Assembly (NCBI RefSeq): GCF_018100805.1
Contig: NZ_JAGJEA010000002.1
Location: 372,001-436,000, forward strand
Origin: Aquimarina sp. MMG016
GTDB lineage: Bacteria > Bacteroidota > Bacteroidia > Flavobacteriales > Flavobacteriaceae
Length of the DNA stretch: 64,000 nt
Direction: 5' to 3'
Of this stretch, positions 43,199 to 51,718 are shown one piece after another. Position numbers and translations under genes: made by a program. Numbering within the stretch: the stretch's first letter is position 1; the number at the start of each line of letters is the position of its first letter. Below the pieces are notes generated by a model. It was not told the origin of the DNA. It did not search any database and saw only the letters and a program-made list of their open reading frames with translations.

Positions 43199-44590
43199 TT
43201 ATAAATGAATAACTTCATCATAAGCATCAGCAACTGCTTCCATCACTGCTTCACTCATTGTTGGATGAGGGTGAATTGCTTTTAATACTTCGTGACCAGT
43301 AGTTTCTAACTTTCTACCTAAAACAGCTTCTGCGATCATATCAGTAACTCCAGCACCAATCATATGGCAACCTAACCATTCACCATATTTAGCATCAAAG
43401 ATTACTTTTACGAAACCATCTTTGGTTCCAGCGGCACTTGCTTTTCCGGATGCAGAGAAAGGAAATTTACCAATTTTTAAATCATAACCAGCTTCTTTGG
43501 CTTGCTTTTCTGTCATACCCACACTAGCAATCTCAGGAGAAGCATAAGTACATCCAGGAATATTTCCGTAGTCTATAGCTTCTACGTGCATTCCAGCAAT
43601 TTTCTCTACACAAGTAATTCCTTCTGCAGAAGCAACGTGCGCTAATGCAGGGCCAGCTACTACATCACCAATAGCATACACTCCTGGGATATTAGTTTGA
43701 TACCAGTCATTTACTACAATTTTATCTCTATCTGTTGCAATACCCAGTTCTTCTAAACCAATATTTTCGATATTTGTTTTAATACCTACTGCAGATAAAA
43801 CAACATCTGCTTCAAGAATTTCTTCTCCTTTTTTAGTTTTTACGGTAGCCTTTACTCCATCTCCAGTGGTGTCAACACTTTCTACAGAAGAATTAGTCAT
43901 TACTTTAATTCCAGCCTTTTTAAAGCTACGCTCGAATTGTTTGGACACTTCTTCATCCTCTAAAGGAACCAGAGTAGGTAAGAATTCTACAATAGTAACT
44001 TCTGTACCCATTGCATTATAGAAATGTGCAAACTCAACACCTATTGCTCCTGAACCAACAACAATCATTTTCTTTGGTTGAGAAGGAAGTGTCATGGCTT
44101 CTCTATAACCGATCACTTTTTTACCATCTTGTGGTAAATTAGGTAATTCTCTAGATCTAGCGCCTGTTGCAATAATAATGTGCTTAGCTTCAAAATCAGT
44201 AGCTTTTCCATCTTTATTAGTAACAGTAACCTTATTATTAGCTTTTAGTTTACCAAAACCGTCAATAACATCTATTTTGTTTTTCTTCATCAGGAATTGC
44301 ACACCTTTGCTCATTCCTTCAGCAACACCGCGACTACGTTTTACAACGGCATCAAAATCTTTATCAAATTTTTCAATCGTAAGTCCATAATCAGAAGCAT
44401 GCTTTAGATAATCAAATACCTGTGCACTTTTAAGTAATGCTTTTGTTGGAATACAACCCCAGTTTAAACAAACACCTCCTAGGCTTTCCTTTTCAATTAT
44501 TGCAGTTTTAAAACCTAATTGCGAAGCCCTAATTGCGGTAACATAACCACCAGGACCACTCCCTAAAACGATGATATCATATGTGCTCAT
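43199..44590 (-). CDS. lpdA: Dihydrolipoyl dehydrogenase (E3)
   Basis: 463 residues. FAD site VLGSGPGGYVTAIRA, redox-active disulphide GGVCLNWGCIPTKAL, NAD site VVGSGAIGVEFAHFYN, second FAD contact VYAIGDVVAGPALAH and the C-terminal HPHPTMSEA with the active-site His-Glu pair. Reoxidises dihydrolipoamide of the pyruvate, 2-oxoglutarate or branched-chain dehydrogenase complexes or the glycine cleavage system. It stands alone here; its partner complexes are elsewhere. Confidence 0.95.
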   Translation of the reverse strand: MSTYDIIVLGSGPGGYVTAIRASQLGFKTAIIEKESLGGVCLNWGCIPTKALLKSAQVFDYLKHASDYGLTIEKFDKDFDAVVKRSRGVAEGMSKGVQFLMKKNKIDVIDGFGKLKANNKVTVTNKDGKATDFEAKHIIIATGARSRELPNLPQDGKKVIGYREAMTLPSQPKKMIVVGSGAIGVEFAHFYNAMGTEVTIVEFLPTLVPLEDEEVSKQFERSFKKAGIKVMTNSSVESVDTTGDGVKATVKTKKGEEILEADVVLSAVGIKTNIENIGLEELGIATDRDKIVVNDWYQTNIPGVYAIGDVVAGPALAHVASAEGITCVEKIAGMHVEAIDYGNIPGCTYASPEIASVGMTEKQAKEAGYDLKIGKFPFSASGKASAAGTKDGFVKVIFDAKYGEWLGCHMIGAGVTDMIAEAVLGRKLETTGHEVLKAIHPHPTMSEAVMEAVADAYDEVIHL

Positions 44591-44697
44591 AAATGTCGAA
44601 ATTTTTCAAGTCACGAATTTAAGGATAATTAAGCTAACCTAAAAAGGAATTAAGGTTTCCTTAGATAAGACTATTTCATCACGAGAATAAATAAAAA

Positions 44698-44720
44698 AAC
44701 ACTATCATATAGATAGTGTT
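44698..44720 (-). terminator. Terminator after the collagen-like lipoprotein
   Basis: Nine-base arms AACACTATC and GATAGTGTT, five-base loop, followed on the minus strand by seven T residues, 51 bases past the stop. Confidence 0.85.
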
Positions 44721-44771
44721 AATTATATATTAAGTACATATTTGTTTAACAAATTAATTATCAAACAAATA

Positions 44772-45311
44772 TTAATTAGCAGAAACTTTAATAATATCTG
44801 TTGTTTTTAAATTAAGTGATGACAAAAGACTTTCCATATCTTGTAATTCTAAATTTTTAGCTTGTCCAAAGGCACTTGGAACCACAACAATCCTAAAGAC
44901 TTGTCCTGTAGCCAAATCAGCTGGTACCAAATTAGGGTTATTACTTTCTAAAAGAATATCTACATCTCTATTTGTAAAATTAAATCGGTAAAGCACCGTA
45001 GTATCAGCACCGTCATTTAAAAATATAGTTGCAGTAGGCAGAGGTTCCCATATATCTCTATTGTCATTTGTTACATCTTCTAATCTATATACAAGAACAT
45101 TGTCTGCATCAAATATGGCTTGCGGAAATGTAAAACCAATACCAAACTCATTAGCATCATTAAATATTACATTATCTATTTCATAAACAGCTGCTAACTC
45201 TTCTGCACCATCTAACCCATCTAAACCATCTAGCCCGGGAGGTCCTTCTGGTCCTTCGCAAGAGGTTAAAATAATTGTTGAAACGAACAAAAGTGTGAAG
45301 ATTTTTTTCAT
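44772..45311 (-). CDS. Lipoprotein with short collagen-like repeat
   Basis: 179 residues. Lipobox ILTSC (Cys18), directly followed by six Gly-X-Y triplets (EGPEGPPGLDGLDGLDGA), the collagen-like stalk used by some bacterial surface proteins to trimerise. The remaining about 140 residues are beta-rich (YEIDNVIFNDANEFGIGFTF, TVLYRFNFTNRDVDILLES) and end in a short helix. Such short stalk lipoproteins are widespread in Flavobacteriia; the function of the head domain is unknown. Confidence 0.78.
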   Translation of the reverse strand: MKKIFTLLFVSTIILTSCEGPEGPPGLDGLDGLDGAEELAAVYEIDNVIFNDANEFGIGFTFPQAIFDADNVLVYRLEDVTNDNRDIWEPLPTATIFLNDGADTTVLYRFNFTNRDVDILLESNNPNLVPADLATGQVFRIVVVPSAFGQAKNLELQDMESLLSSLNLKTTDIIKVSAN

Positions 45312-45382
45312 AATATAAGAATTGTTATTTGTATGTTACCTGTATCATCAATAAGTGTTCCAAAAATAATAATTAAGGTGTT

Positions 45383-45778
45383 TTAGGATTTATCAAAATC
45401 AACACTAACTGAGTTTACACAATATCTTTGACCGGTTTCTGTGGGTCCATCATTAAAAACATGACCTAGGTGGCTTCCACAATTGGCACATAATATTTCT
45501 GTACGAATCATTCCATGAGAAGTATCTCTAATATATTCTACACGTCCTTCAATAGATTTATCAAAGCTAGGCCAACCACAACCTGAATCAAATTTAGTAG
45601 CACTTTCGAATAAAGGAGTGTTACAGGCCATACAAGTATATGTACCTTCTTCAAAATGCATATTGTATTCTCCAGTAAAAGGTCTCTCTGTTCCTTTTTG
45701 TCTTAGTACTCTATATTGTTCTTCAGATAGCTGTTGTTTCCACTCAGCTTCAGTTTTTTGAATAGGATATTTATTCAT
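45383..45778 (-). CDS. msrB: Peptide-methionine (R)-S-oxide reductase, cytosolic
   Basis: 131 residues, full-length MsrB without a signal peptide. Zinc-binding pairs CMAC (in [13 protein letters not shown]) and CANC ([17 protein letters not shown]), GWPSFDK substrate loop and the catalytic Cys in [10 protein letters not shown]. Reduces methionine-R-sulfoxide in proteins. It lies four bases after the exported MsrB gene, so they form a tandem operon with cytosolic and exported forms. Confidence 0.93.
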   Translation of the reverse strand: MNKYPIQKTEAEWKQQLSEEQYRVLRQKGTERPFTGEYNMHFEEGTYTCMACNTPLFESATKFDSGCGWPSFDKSIEGRVEYIRDTSHGMIRTEILCANCGSHLGHVFNDGPTETGQRYCVNSVSVDFDKS

Positions 45779-45782
45779 CTTT

Positions 45783-46268
45783 TTATTTTTTTGGTTTAAA
45801 AACTAGAGCATCTCCATTAATACAATGTCTCATACCTGTGGTTTCTCGCGGCCCATCATTAAACACGTGTCCTAAATGACCACCACAGGTTCCACATAAT
45901 AGTTCTGTACGGGCATAACCAATTTTATAGTCTGTGTCAGTTTCTATATTACCTTTCACGCCTCTATCAAAACTAGGCCAACCGGTACCACTATCAAATT
46001 TATGTTTACTTTCATATAAAGGAGTATTACACGCTGCACAATGAAAAGTGCCGGAAGCATACACCTTATTCAGAGGACTAGAAAAAGGTCTTTCTGTTCC
46101 AGCTTTTCTTAAGATATAATATTGTTCAGAAGTTAGTATTTCTTTCCATTCTTTATCTGTTTTAGAAACTGCATATACTTTTTTTTCTTTTACAGACTCT
46201 TTTTTTTGGGCATTCCCAGTACAACTTATTATCAGTACACTTAGGATCAAGAAAATATAATGTTTCAT
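45783..46268 (-). CDS. msrB: Peptide-methionine (R)-S-oxide reductase, exported lipoprotein form
   Basis: 161 residues. A hydrophobic N-terminus ending in LIISC (Cys16, then TGNAQ) indicates a lipoprotein or at least an exported protein. After a Lys-rich linker comes a complete MsrB domain: CAAC, CGTC ([17 protein letters not shown]), GWPSFDR, and catalytic Cys in [12 protein letters not shown]. It would repair oxidised periplasmic or surface proteins. It is upstream of and parallel to the cytosolic copy at 45383; the two share about half their residues by eye. Confidence 0.9.
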   Translation of the reverse strand: MKHYIFLILSVLIISCTGNAQKKESVKEKKVYAVSKTDKEWKEILTSEQYYILRKAGTERPFSSPLNKVYASGTFHCAACNTPLYESKHKFDSGTGWPSFDRGVKGNIETDTDYKIGYARTELLCGTCGGHLGHVFNDGPRETTGMRHCINGDALVFKPKK

Positions 46269-46336
46269 ATGTTTAAATATTTAATTAATATCAAAGTATA
46301 GTCGTATAAATTAACAAAACATGACACTTATAGCTT

Positions 46337-47206
46337 TTATTCAGAAATAAACTTAATGATCTCAGAAATAACCTTATCATTACCTAGAATCTTTCTATGT
46401 CCTAAGTTTTCGGTAAGTAAAAGCTTCCCTTTTTCGAGTTTATCAACTATTTCATGAGCAGAACTATAGTGCACATCTACATCATTTTTATCATGAATAA
46501 CTAAAGTAGGTATTTTTACACCAGCTGCAGAGACACTTCCGGAGTAATTATCTAAATCTTCCCCATATCTTTTATCAAAATACGTCTTAAGGTGCTGTGC
46601 TACTTTTTTGCTTAATCCTAGACTTTTTGCAAAATTTTTGGTAACGGCAGTTATACTATTTGCTGTACCAATGATAACTAATTTTTTTATGGAGAGCCCA
46701 AACTTTGTAGTTCTTAATAAAGCCATTCCGCCTAAAGAATGACCAATAGCAGCTTCAAATGGTCCATACTCTTTTTCTATATAATTAATAGTCTCCAGAA
46801 AATGTGGCATTATAGTACGTTTTCCCGGAGCTTTTCCGTGTGCTGGAGCATCAAAACTTACTGTACTATATCCATTTAATAATAGCTGATCTGCAATTTT
46901 AGAGAGTTGGGTTCCACTGCCGGACCATCCATGAGAGAGTAGTACTTTTTTGTCAGAGTCACCATATTGATATATAATAATATCTCGATTAACTTTATCT
47001 ATAAATACCTTTTCTTTTTTACTATTATCGTACATTAATTTTTCTCGTTCTGGCATTTGATACCCAAAAGGAGTGAGAAAAATTCTTGCTGCAAACCTTG
47101 ATGCTACAAAAGGGGAAAGCCAATTCAATAATTTCCCAGTGTATTGTATTGATTTAGGAACTAAAAGTGTTTGAATTGGTATTAGATCTTTATCATTTTT
47201 ATTCAT
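46337..47206 (-). CDS. Alpha/beta hydrolase
   Basis: 289 residues from Met4 (MNKNDKD) or three more from the first ATG at 47215. Alpha/beta hydrolase fold with oxyanion region LLSHGWSGSGTQLS, nucleophile elbow AIGHSLGGMALL, acid in IHDKNDVDVHYSS and His near the end (LGHRKILG). No signal peptide is clear, though residues 15-45 include a hydrophobic stretch. Esterase or lipase-like activity is the general expectation; substrate unknown. Divergent from the helicase gene. Confidence 0.85.
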   Translation of the reverse strand: MNKNDKDLIPIQTLLVPKSIQYTGKLLNWLSPFVASRFAARIFLTPFGYQMPEREKLMYDNSKKEKVFIDKVNRDIIIYQYGDSDKKVLLSHGWSGSGTQLSKIADQLLLNGYSTVSFDAPAHGKAPGKRTIMPHFLETINYIEKEYGPFEAAIGHSLGGMALLRTTKFGLSIKKLVIIGTANSITAVTKNFAKSLGLSKKVAQHLKTYFDKRYGEDLDNYSGSVSAAGVKIPTLVIHDKNDVDVHYSSAHEIVDKLEKGKLLLTENLGHRKILGNDKVISEIIKFISE

Positions 47207-47374
47207 AAAGAACAATTTTTTTTAAGGTAAAATTAGTTGTTAATCGAGCTTTGGATCAAACAATTAAGAATAATTAACATTCATAATATGATAAAAGAAA
47301 AATATATTCTCATAATTCTTTCGTAGAACCTCGTAAAGTGCTTAATTTTGTGGCTTATTTTTAATAAGAGCTTC

Positions 47375-48895
47375 ATGGGATTACCCCCCGCAGAGATACA
47401 GAAAAAAGAACAGAAAGTATTATATGATTACCAGCAACGGGATATCGACAAGATTTTTAGTCGTCTTGAAGAATTTCCGACACGGTATAATCTATTATAT
47501 CAATTACCCACGGGAGGAGGAAAAACAGTAATCTTTTCTGATATTGTTAGACGCTATATAGAAAGTACAAAAAAGAAGGTAGTAGTTCTTACGCATCGAA
47601 TTGAACTTTGTGCTCAGACTTCTAATATGCTAACTGAATTTCATGTAAAAAATAAGATCATCAATAGTTCTGTAAAGGAGATTGAAGATCAGGATGAATA
47701 CATGTGTTTTGTAGCCATGGTAGAAACTCTTAATAATAGGCTAAATGATGATCAACTTGAGCTTCATAATGTTGGGATGGTGATTATTGATGAAGCGCAT
47801 TATAACTCTTTTAGAAAATTATTTAAATTTTTTGAGAACTGTTTCATTTTAGGAGTTACTGCAACACCGCTCAGCTCCAACATGAAACTACCTATGAAGG
47901 ATAATTATCGGGAATTGATTGTAGGTGATACTATTAATTCATTGATTGGTCAGGGATTTCTTGCCAAACCACTAACGTATACATATGATGTTGGTTTGGG
48001 GTCATTAAAAATAGGTATGAATGGTGATTATACTGTGAAATCATCAGAAGATTTATATACCAATATGATGATGCAGGATAAACTACTGCATGCTTATGAA
48101 GAAAGATGTAAGGGTAAGAAAACGTTGATATTTAATAACGGAATCAATACTTCGGTTTATGTATGTGATACTTTTGCCAGAGCCGGTTATCCTATTAGGC
48201 ATCTCGATAATACGAATAGTAAACAGGAACGAGCAGATATTTTAGAGTGGTTTAAAAAAACAGATAACGCTATTCTAACCTCTGTAAGTATATTAACTAC
48301 CGGGTTTGATGAGCCAACAGTAGAGAGTATTATTCTAAATAGAGCTACAAAATCACTTACTTTATATTTTCAGATGATTGGTAGGGGGTCCAGAATATTG
48401 CCTACTAAACCAGAGTTTTCTATTATAGATCTTGGTAATAATACAGCAAGATTTGGACTATGGAATTCTAATGTGGATTGGCAATCTATTTTTAGGTCAC
48501 CAGATTTTTATTATGACAATTTGGTTGGAGATGAAGAGATAGAACGAAACTTTAAATATGTAATGCCAGAAGAGATCAGAAAAGAATTTCCGAACTCCAA
48601 TGACATTGATTTTGATATAGAAGAAGAATATTCAAATACTAAAAAATATAATTTACGCAGTATGACTGTTCTTGAGAAATCTGTAGAGCAACATGCTAAG
48701 ATGTGTATTGAGAATAGTGAGGACGTATTTGATGCTCGTATTCTAAGTAGATTGCTCAATGATGATATTCAATACAGAGTGCGTAGATATTCTTATTGTA
48801 TTAGCAAAAGCACCAAAAACTATAGAGATTGGCTAGAAGAAGATTATAAACGAAAATTACGATCCAAAATCAATCAATTGTTTGTGGAGGATTAA
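47375..48895 (+). CDS. Superfamily II DEAD/DEAH-box helicase
   Basis: 506 residues from ATG at 47375 (MGLPPAEIQKKE), preferred over the in-frame start at 47348. A -7 element TAATTTTG at 47343-47350 lies just upstream, which also favours the later start. Motif I PTGGGKTVIFS, motif Ia VLTHRIELC, motif II IIDEAHY, motif III GVTATPL, and motif VI QMIGRGSRILP in the C-terminal RecA-like domain. The type resembles the SSL2/RAD25 (COG1061) helicases of phage or chromosome maintenance. It ends 26 bases inside the convergent racemase gene. Confidence 0.88.
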   Translation: MGLPPAEIQKKEQKVLYDYQQRDIDKIFSRLEEFPTRYNLLYQLPTGGGKTVIFSDIVRRYIESTKKKVVVLTHRIELCAQTSNMLTEFHVKNKIINSSVKEIEDQDEYMCFVAMVETLNNRLNDDQLELHNVGMVIIDEAHYNSFRKLFKFFENCFILGVTATPLSSNMKLPMKDNYRELIVGDTINSLIGQGFLAKPLTYTYDVGLGSLKIGMNGDYTVKSSEDLYTNMMMQDKLLHAYEERCKGKKTLIFNNGINTSVYVCDTFARAGYPIRHLDNTNSKQERADILEWFKKTDNAILTSVSILTTGFDEPTVESIILNRATKSLTLYFQMIGRGSRILPTKPEFSIIDLGNNTARFGLWNSNVDWQSIFRSPDFYYDNLVGDEEIERNFKYVMPEEIRKEFPNSNDIDFDIEEEYSNTKKYNLRSMTVLEKSVEQHAKMCIENSEDVFDARILSRLLNDDIQYRVRRYSYCISKSTKNYRDWLEEDYKRKLRSKINQLFVED

Positions 48896-49592
48896 TAGTT
48901 TGTTTTTCTAAAGCCTTCTTAATAGCACTTTCTGCGTGAATTTTGGTGGTATCAAAAATTGGGACACTCACATCATCTGGTTTGATAAGTAAAGGTATTT
49001 CAGTACAACCGAGTATTATACCTTCTGCACCTTTTAGTTCTAAAGTATTGATAATTCTTAATAATTCTTTTTTAGAACTATCTTTAATTACCCCGAGCAC
49101 TAATTCTTTATAAATTATTTGATGAATGATTTCTCTATCTTTTTCTTTTGGAATAATTGTTTTAATACCATATTGTAGCAAGGTGTTTTTATAGAAATCT
49201 CTTTCCATTGTAAATTTTGTACCTAGTAAAGCTACCTTTTTTAAACCATCAGTTTTTATTTGTTTTCCAGTGGCATCAGCAATATGTAAAAATGGAATGG
49301 AAGTGTTCTCAATAATTTCTTCACTACATAAATGCATTGTATTAGTGCATAGAATAATTAAATCAGCTCCCGCATTTTCTAATTGTTTTGCAGATTTAAT
49401 CATTATTTTATTTAATCCATCCCAATCGTTATGACGTTGTAGTATTTCTATTTGTGCAAAATCTACTGAGTTTAGCAAAAGTTTTGCAGAATGAAAACCA
49501 CCTAAAAGTTCCTTTACTTTTTTATTTAATAATTCATAATAAATAGCTGTTGATTCCCAACTCATTCCTCCAATTAGTCCTATAGTTTTCAT
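48870..49592 (-). CDS. Aspartate/glutamate racemase family protein
   Basis: 240 residues. N-terminus MKTIGLIGGMSWESTAIYYE is typical of the YgeA/aspartate racemase branch. The two active-site cysteines lie in ILCTNTMHLC and ILGCTEIPLLI. PLP-independent racemisation of aspartate or glutamate is the family reaction; several relatives have other acidic substrates. It is the last gene of a four-gene minus-strand operon and overlaps the helicase tail. Confidence 0.88.
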   Translation of the reverse strand: MKTIGLIGGMSWESTAIYYELLNKKVKELLGGFHSAKLLLNSVDFAQIEILQRHNDWDGLNKIMIKSAKQLENAGADLIILCTNTMHLCSEEIIENTSIPFLHIADATGKQIKTDGLKKVALLGTKFTMERDFYKNTLLQYGIKTIIPKEKDREIIHQIIYKELVLGVIKDSSKKELLRIINTLELKGAEGIILGCTEIPLLIKPDDVSVPIFDTTKIHAESAIKKALEKQTINPPQTID

Positions 49593-49610
49593 AATAATAT
49601 CATTTAAAAA

Positions 49611-50396
49611 TTAAATTTGTATTTCACCAACTAGATATGGAACCGAATATCCACTCAGAAATACACGATCACCCTCTAGTTTACAATCTAATTCACCACC
49701 ACGCTTAGATAATTGATAAGCTTTCAGGTTATTTTTATTCAACTTTTCTGCCCAAAACGGAACTAATGAAGCATGTGCTGACCCGGTAACCGGATCTTCA
49801 GGCTGAATTATACCATTAGCATCAAACACTCTAGAAACGAAATCCGAACTTTTTCCTTCTGCCGTGATAATAATACATAAATAAGGCAGGCTTTTTAACA
49901 CTTCGATATCAGGGTCCTCTGCCAATATTTCTTCTTCAGAAGAAAGAGTTATAATTAAATCTCTTGCAGCAAATGCACCTGTGGGCTTAGCTTTTAGCGC
50001 TTTAAAGATTTCTTTCGGGATTTCAATTTCTTGTGGTGGTCTTGATGGAAAATCTAAAGTTATTGAGCCATTACTTTCTTTTTTAGCTTTTAGAATTCCG
50101 CTTTTAGAAGAAAATACAACTTCGCTAATTGATTGATCTATATAATTAAAAATCACATATGCTGAAGCCAACGTAGCGTGTCCGCACAGATCAATCTCTG
50201 CATGTGGCATAAACCATCTGATCTCGTAAGTATCGTCTTTTTTTACGAAGTAACCAGTTTCTGCAAGGTTATTTTCAATTGCTATGTTTTGTAAAGTTTC
50301 ATCATCTAACCAATGTGGTAAATGACAGATTGCAGCAGGGTTTCCTCCAAACAATTTTTTGGTAAAAGCATCAATTTGATACATTTTAATTTTCAT
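49611..50396 (-). CDS. PhzF-family isomerase
   Basis: 261 residues. N-terminus KMYQIDAFTKKLFGGNPAAI with the family's conserved GNPA, LAETGYFV with the catalytic Glu, MPHAEIDLCGHATLASAYVI and, in the second half, DPVTGSAHASLVPFWA. This diaminopimelate-epimerase-like fold catalyses isomerisations; PhzF itself works in phenazine synthesis, but no phz gene is present, so the reaction here is unknown. Five bases follow the SDR stop, and the racemase starts 18 bases downstream. Confidence 0.9.
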   Translation of the reverse strand: MKIKMYQIDAFTKKLFGGNPAAICHLPHWLDDETLQNIAIENNLAETGYFVKKDDTYEIRWFMPHAEIDLCGHATLASAYVIFNYIDQSISEVVFSSKSGILKAKKESNGSITLDFPSRPPQEIEIPKEIFKALKAKPTGAFAARDLIITLSSEEEILAEDPDIEVLKSLPYLCIIITAEGKSSDFVSRVFDANGIIQPEDPVTGSAHASLVPFWAEKLNKNNLKAYQLSKRGGELDCKLEGDRVFLSGYSVPYLVGEIQI

Positions 50397-50401
50397 GAGT
50401 T

Positions 50402-51001
50402 CTAATATTTTTTAAAGATTTGACCTGTAATATTGCTGGTTAAAGCTTCCTTGTAGACTTTTATAGCTTCTTGTATATCTATAGGATAGTATCCGGCGAA
50501 TTTCTGATTTTTAGGAAAGTCTCCCGCAATCGCTCCTGGTGCCACAACGTTAAGGCGTATTCCACGTTCTAATTCATTAGATGCTGCATTTACAAAACTA
50601 TGAATAGCTCCGTTAACTAATGATAATGCTACAGCCTTGGGTTCATAATGCTCGGCTAAGATCCCTGTGGTAAGCGTTATAGAACCTTGGTTGTTTAAAT
50701 GTTTTTTAGCAACGTTTACCAAGTTTACTTGCCCCATGAGTTTACTTTGTATACCAACATAGTAATCTTTTTCAGTTAGTTCTGATAATGGTTTCCAGGT
50801 AGCAGTTCCAGCTGCATTGATTACAGCGTCTAATTTTGGTAGTTTTTTGAATAAATTTTCGATAGAAGAGTTATCCGTAATATCAATAGGGTATGAGGTG
50901 CTTGTTCTATGTGCTCCATATACTTCAGGGTATTCCTTTTTTAGACTTTCATAGATTTTACCTCCAATAGTTCCAGTAGAACCGATTATTAATATTTTCA
51001 T
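50402..51001 (-). CDS. Short-chain dehydrogenase/reductase (compact)
   Basis: 199 residues, short for an SDR. N-terminal GSTGTIGGKIYE replaces the usual TGxxxGIG, followed by VINAAGTATWKPL and a catalytic region lacking the classical YxxxK (ALSLVNGAIHSFVNAASNEL keeps a Ser-Asn series instead of Tyr-Lys). It may be a divergent, atypical or inactive member. The exact 28-bp repeat shared with arsR lies four bases before its start codon. Confidence 0.78.
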   Translation of the reverse strand: MKILIIGSTGTIGGKIYESLKKEYPEVYGAHRTSTSYPIDITDNSSIENLFKKLPKLDAVINAAGTATWKPLSELTEKDYYVGIQSKLMGQVNLVNVAKKHLNNQGSITLTTGILAEHYEPKAVALSLVNGAIHSFVNAASNELERGIRLNVVAPGAIAGDFPKNQKFAGYYPIDIQEAIKVYKEALTSNITGQIFKKY

Positions 51002-51004
51002 AAT

Positions 51005-51032
51005 TATATATTTAATTTTATAAATATGTTAT
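51005..51032. repeat. 28-bp exact repeat, copy 1 (SDR leader)
   Basis: An exact copy of 51365-51392. It contains the palindrome half-sites ATATTTA and TAAATAT six bases apart. Sits immediately upstream of the SDR start codon. Confidence 0.85.
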
Positions 51033-51041
51033 TGCAAATTT

Positions 51042-51353
51042 TTATAATTGATTATTTAATGTTTCCAAATATTGTTTTATTACTTCTTCATTTCTTTTAA
51101 AATAAGTCCATTTACCATGTCGCGTGGTGATTAATAACCCCGCTTTATGCATTCCTGATAGGTAATGAGAAATTGTAGGTTGAGATAAACCCGATTTATC
51201 TTTAATATGTTGACCACAAACCCCATCTCTAAAATGACCAAGTTCTTTATGAGGAGGAAAATTTCCTTCAGGGTCTTTAAGCCATTTCAATATATCCAAA
51301 CGTGTTTGATTAGATAAAGCCTTGTTGATATCTAAAACTTTTTTGTAATTCAT
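51042..51353 (-). CDS. ArsR-family winged-helix regulator
   Basis: 103 residues: a single winged helix with LSNQTRLDILKWLKDPEG, then the recognition helix in GLSQPTISHYLSGMHKAGL and wing TTRHGKWTYFKRNEEV. Two cysteines (CGQH and in the preceding loop region FRDGVCG) could sense metal or redox state, but the ligand is unknown. It heads the operon with SDR, PhzF and racemase genes; the 28-bp palindromic repeat before its own and the next gene is the likely operator. Confidence 0.85.
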   Translation of the reverse strand: MNYKKVLDINKALSNQTRLDILKWLKDPEGNFPPHKELGHFRDGVCGQHIKDKSGLSQPTISHYLSGMHKAGLLITTRHGKWTYFKRNEEVIKQYLETLNNQL

Positions 51354-51364
51354 ATTATCAAATA

Positions 51365-51392
51365 TATATATTTAATTTTATAAATATGTTAT
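51365..51392. repeat. 28-bp exact repeat, copy 2 (arsR leader)
   Basis: Exact copy of 51005-51032, 11 bases upstream of the arsR start codon. A TATATTTG -7-like element (reverse complement of 51359-51366) abuts it, so a bound repressor would occlude transcription. Confidence 0.85.
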
Positions 51393-51520
51393 GTTTAACT
51401 TTACTTTAGAATTTAATAAAAAAATCCTGTAACAAAATTCATATAAGTTCGTCTAGTAAGTATAAATAGTAAGAGAACTAGTAATTATTTGATAATAAGT
51501 AAATTATAAATGATGCGTAA

Positions 51521-51680
51521 AAGGCGTTTATCCTGATACTTCTCGCGAAAAATGCTTTTTTAAAACCGTATCATTTTTAAAGGAAAGAGTTAATTATAAA
51601 ACTTTCTTTACTATACTATAAGTTAGAACGTTACATTAAGAGCGCTTATCCGGATACATCTTGGGATAAGTGCTTTTTTT
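51521..51680. repeat. Two related hairpin elements upstream of the rRNA methyltransferase
   Basis: Elements at 51521-51561 and 51638-51680 align without gaps: CG-TTATCC-GATAC-TCT-G-GA-AA-TGCTTTTTT. In the second, GCGCTTATCC pairs with GGATAAGTGC, followed by seven T, a good terminator; in the first the arms no longer pair well. They occupy the otherwise empty stretch between arsR and the methyltransferase gene. Confidence 0.6.
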
Positions 51681-51718
51681 ATGCTGAAATATAAAAAATA
51701 TTGTTATTCTTGCCAATA

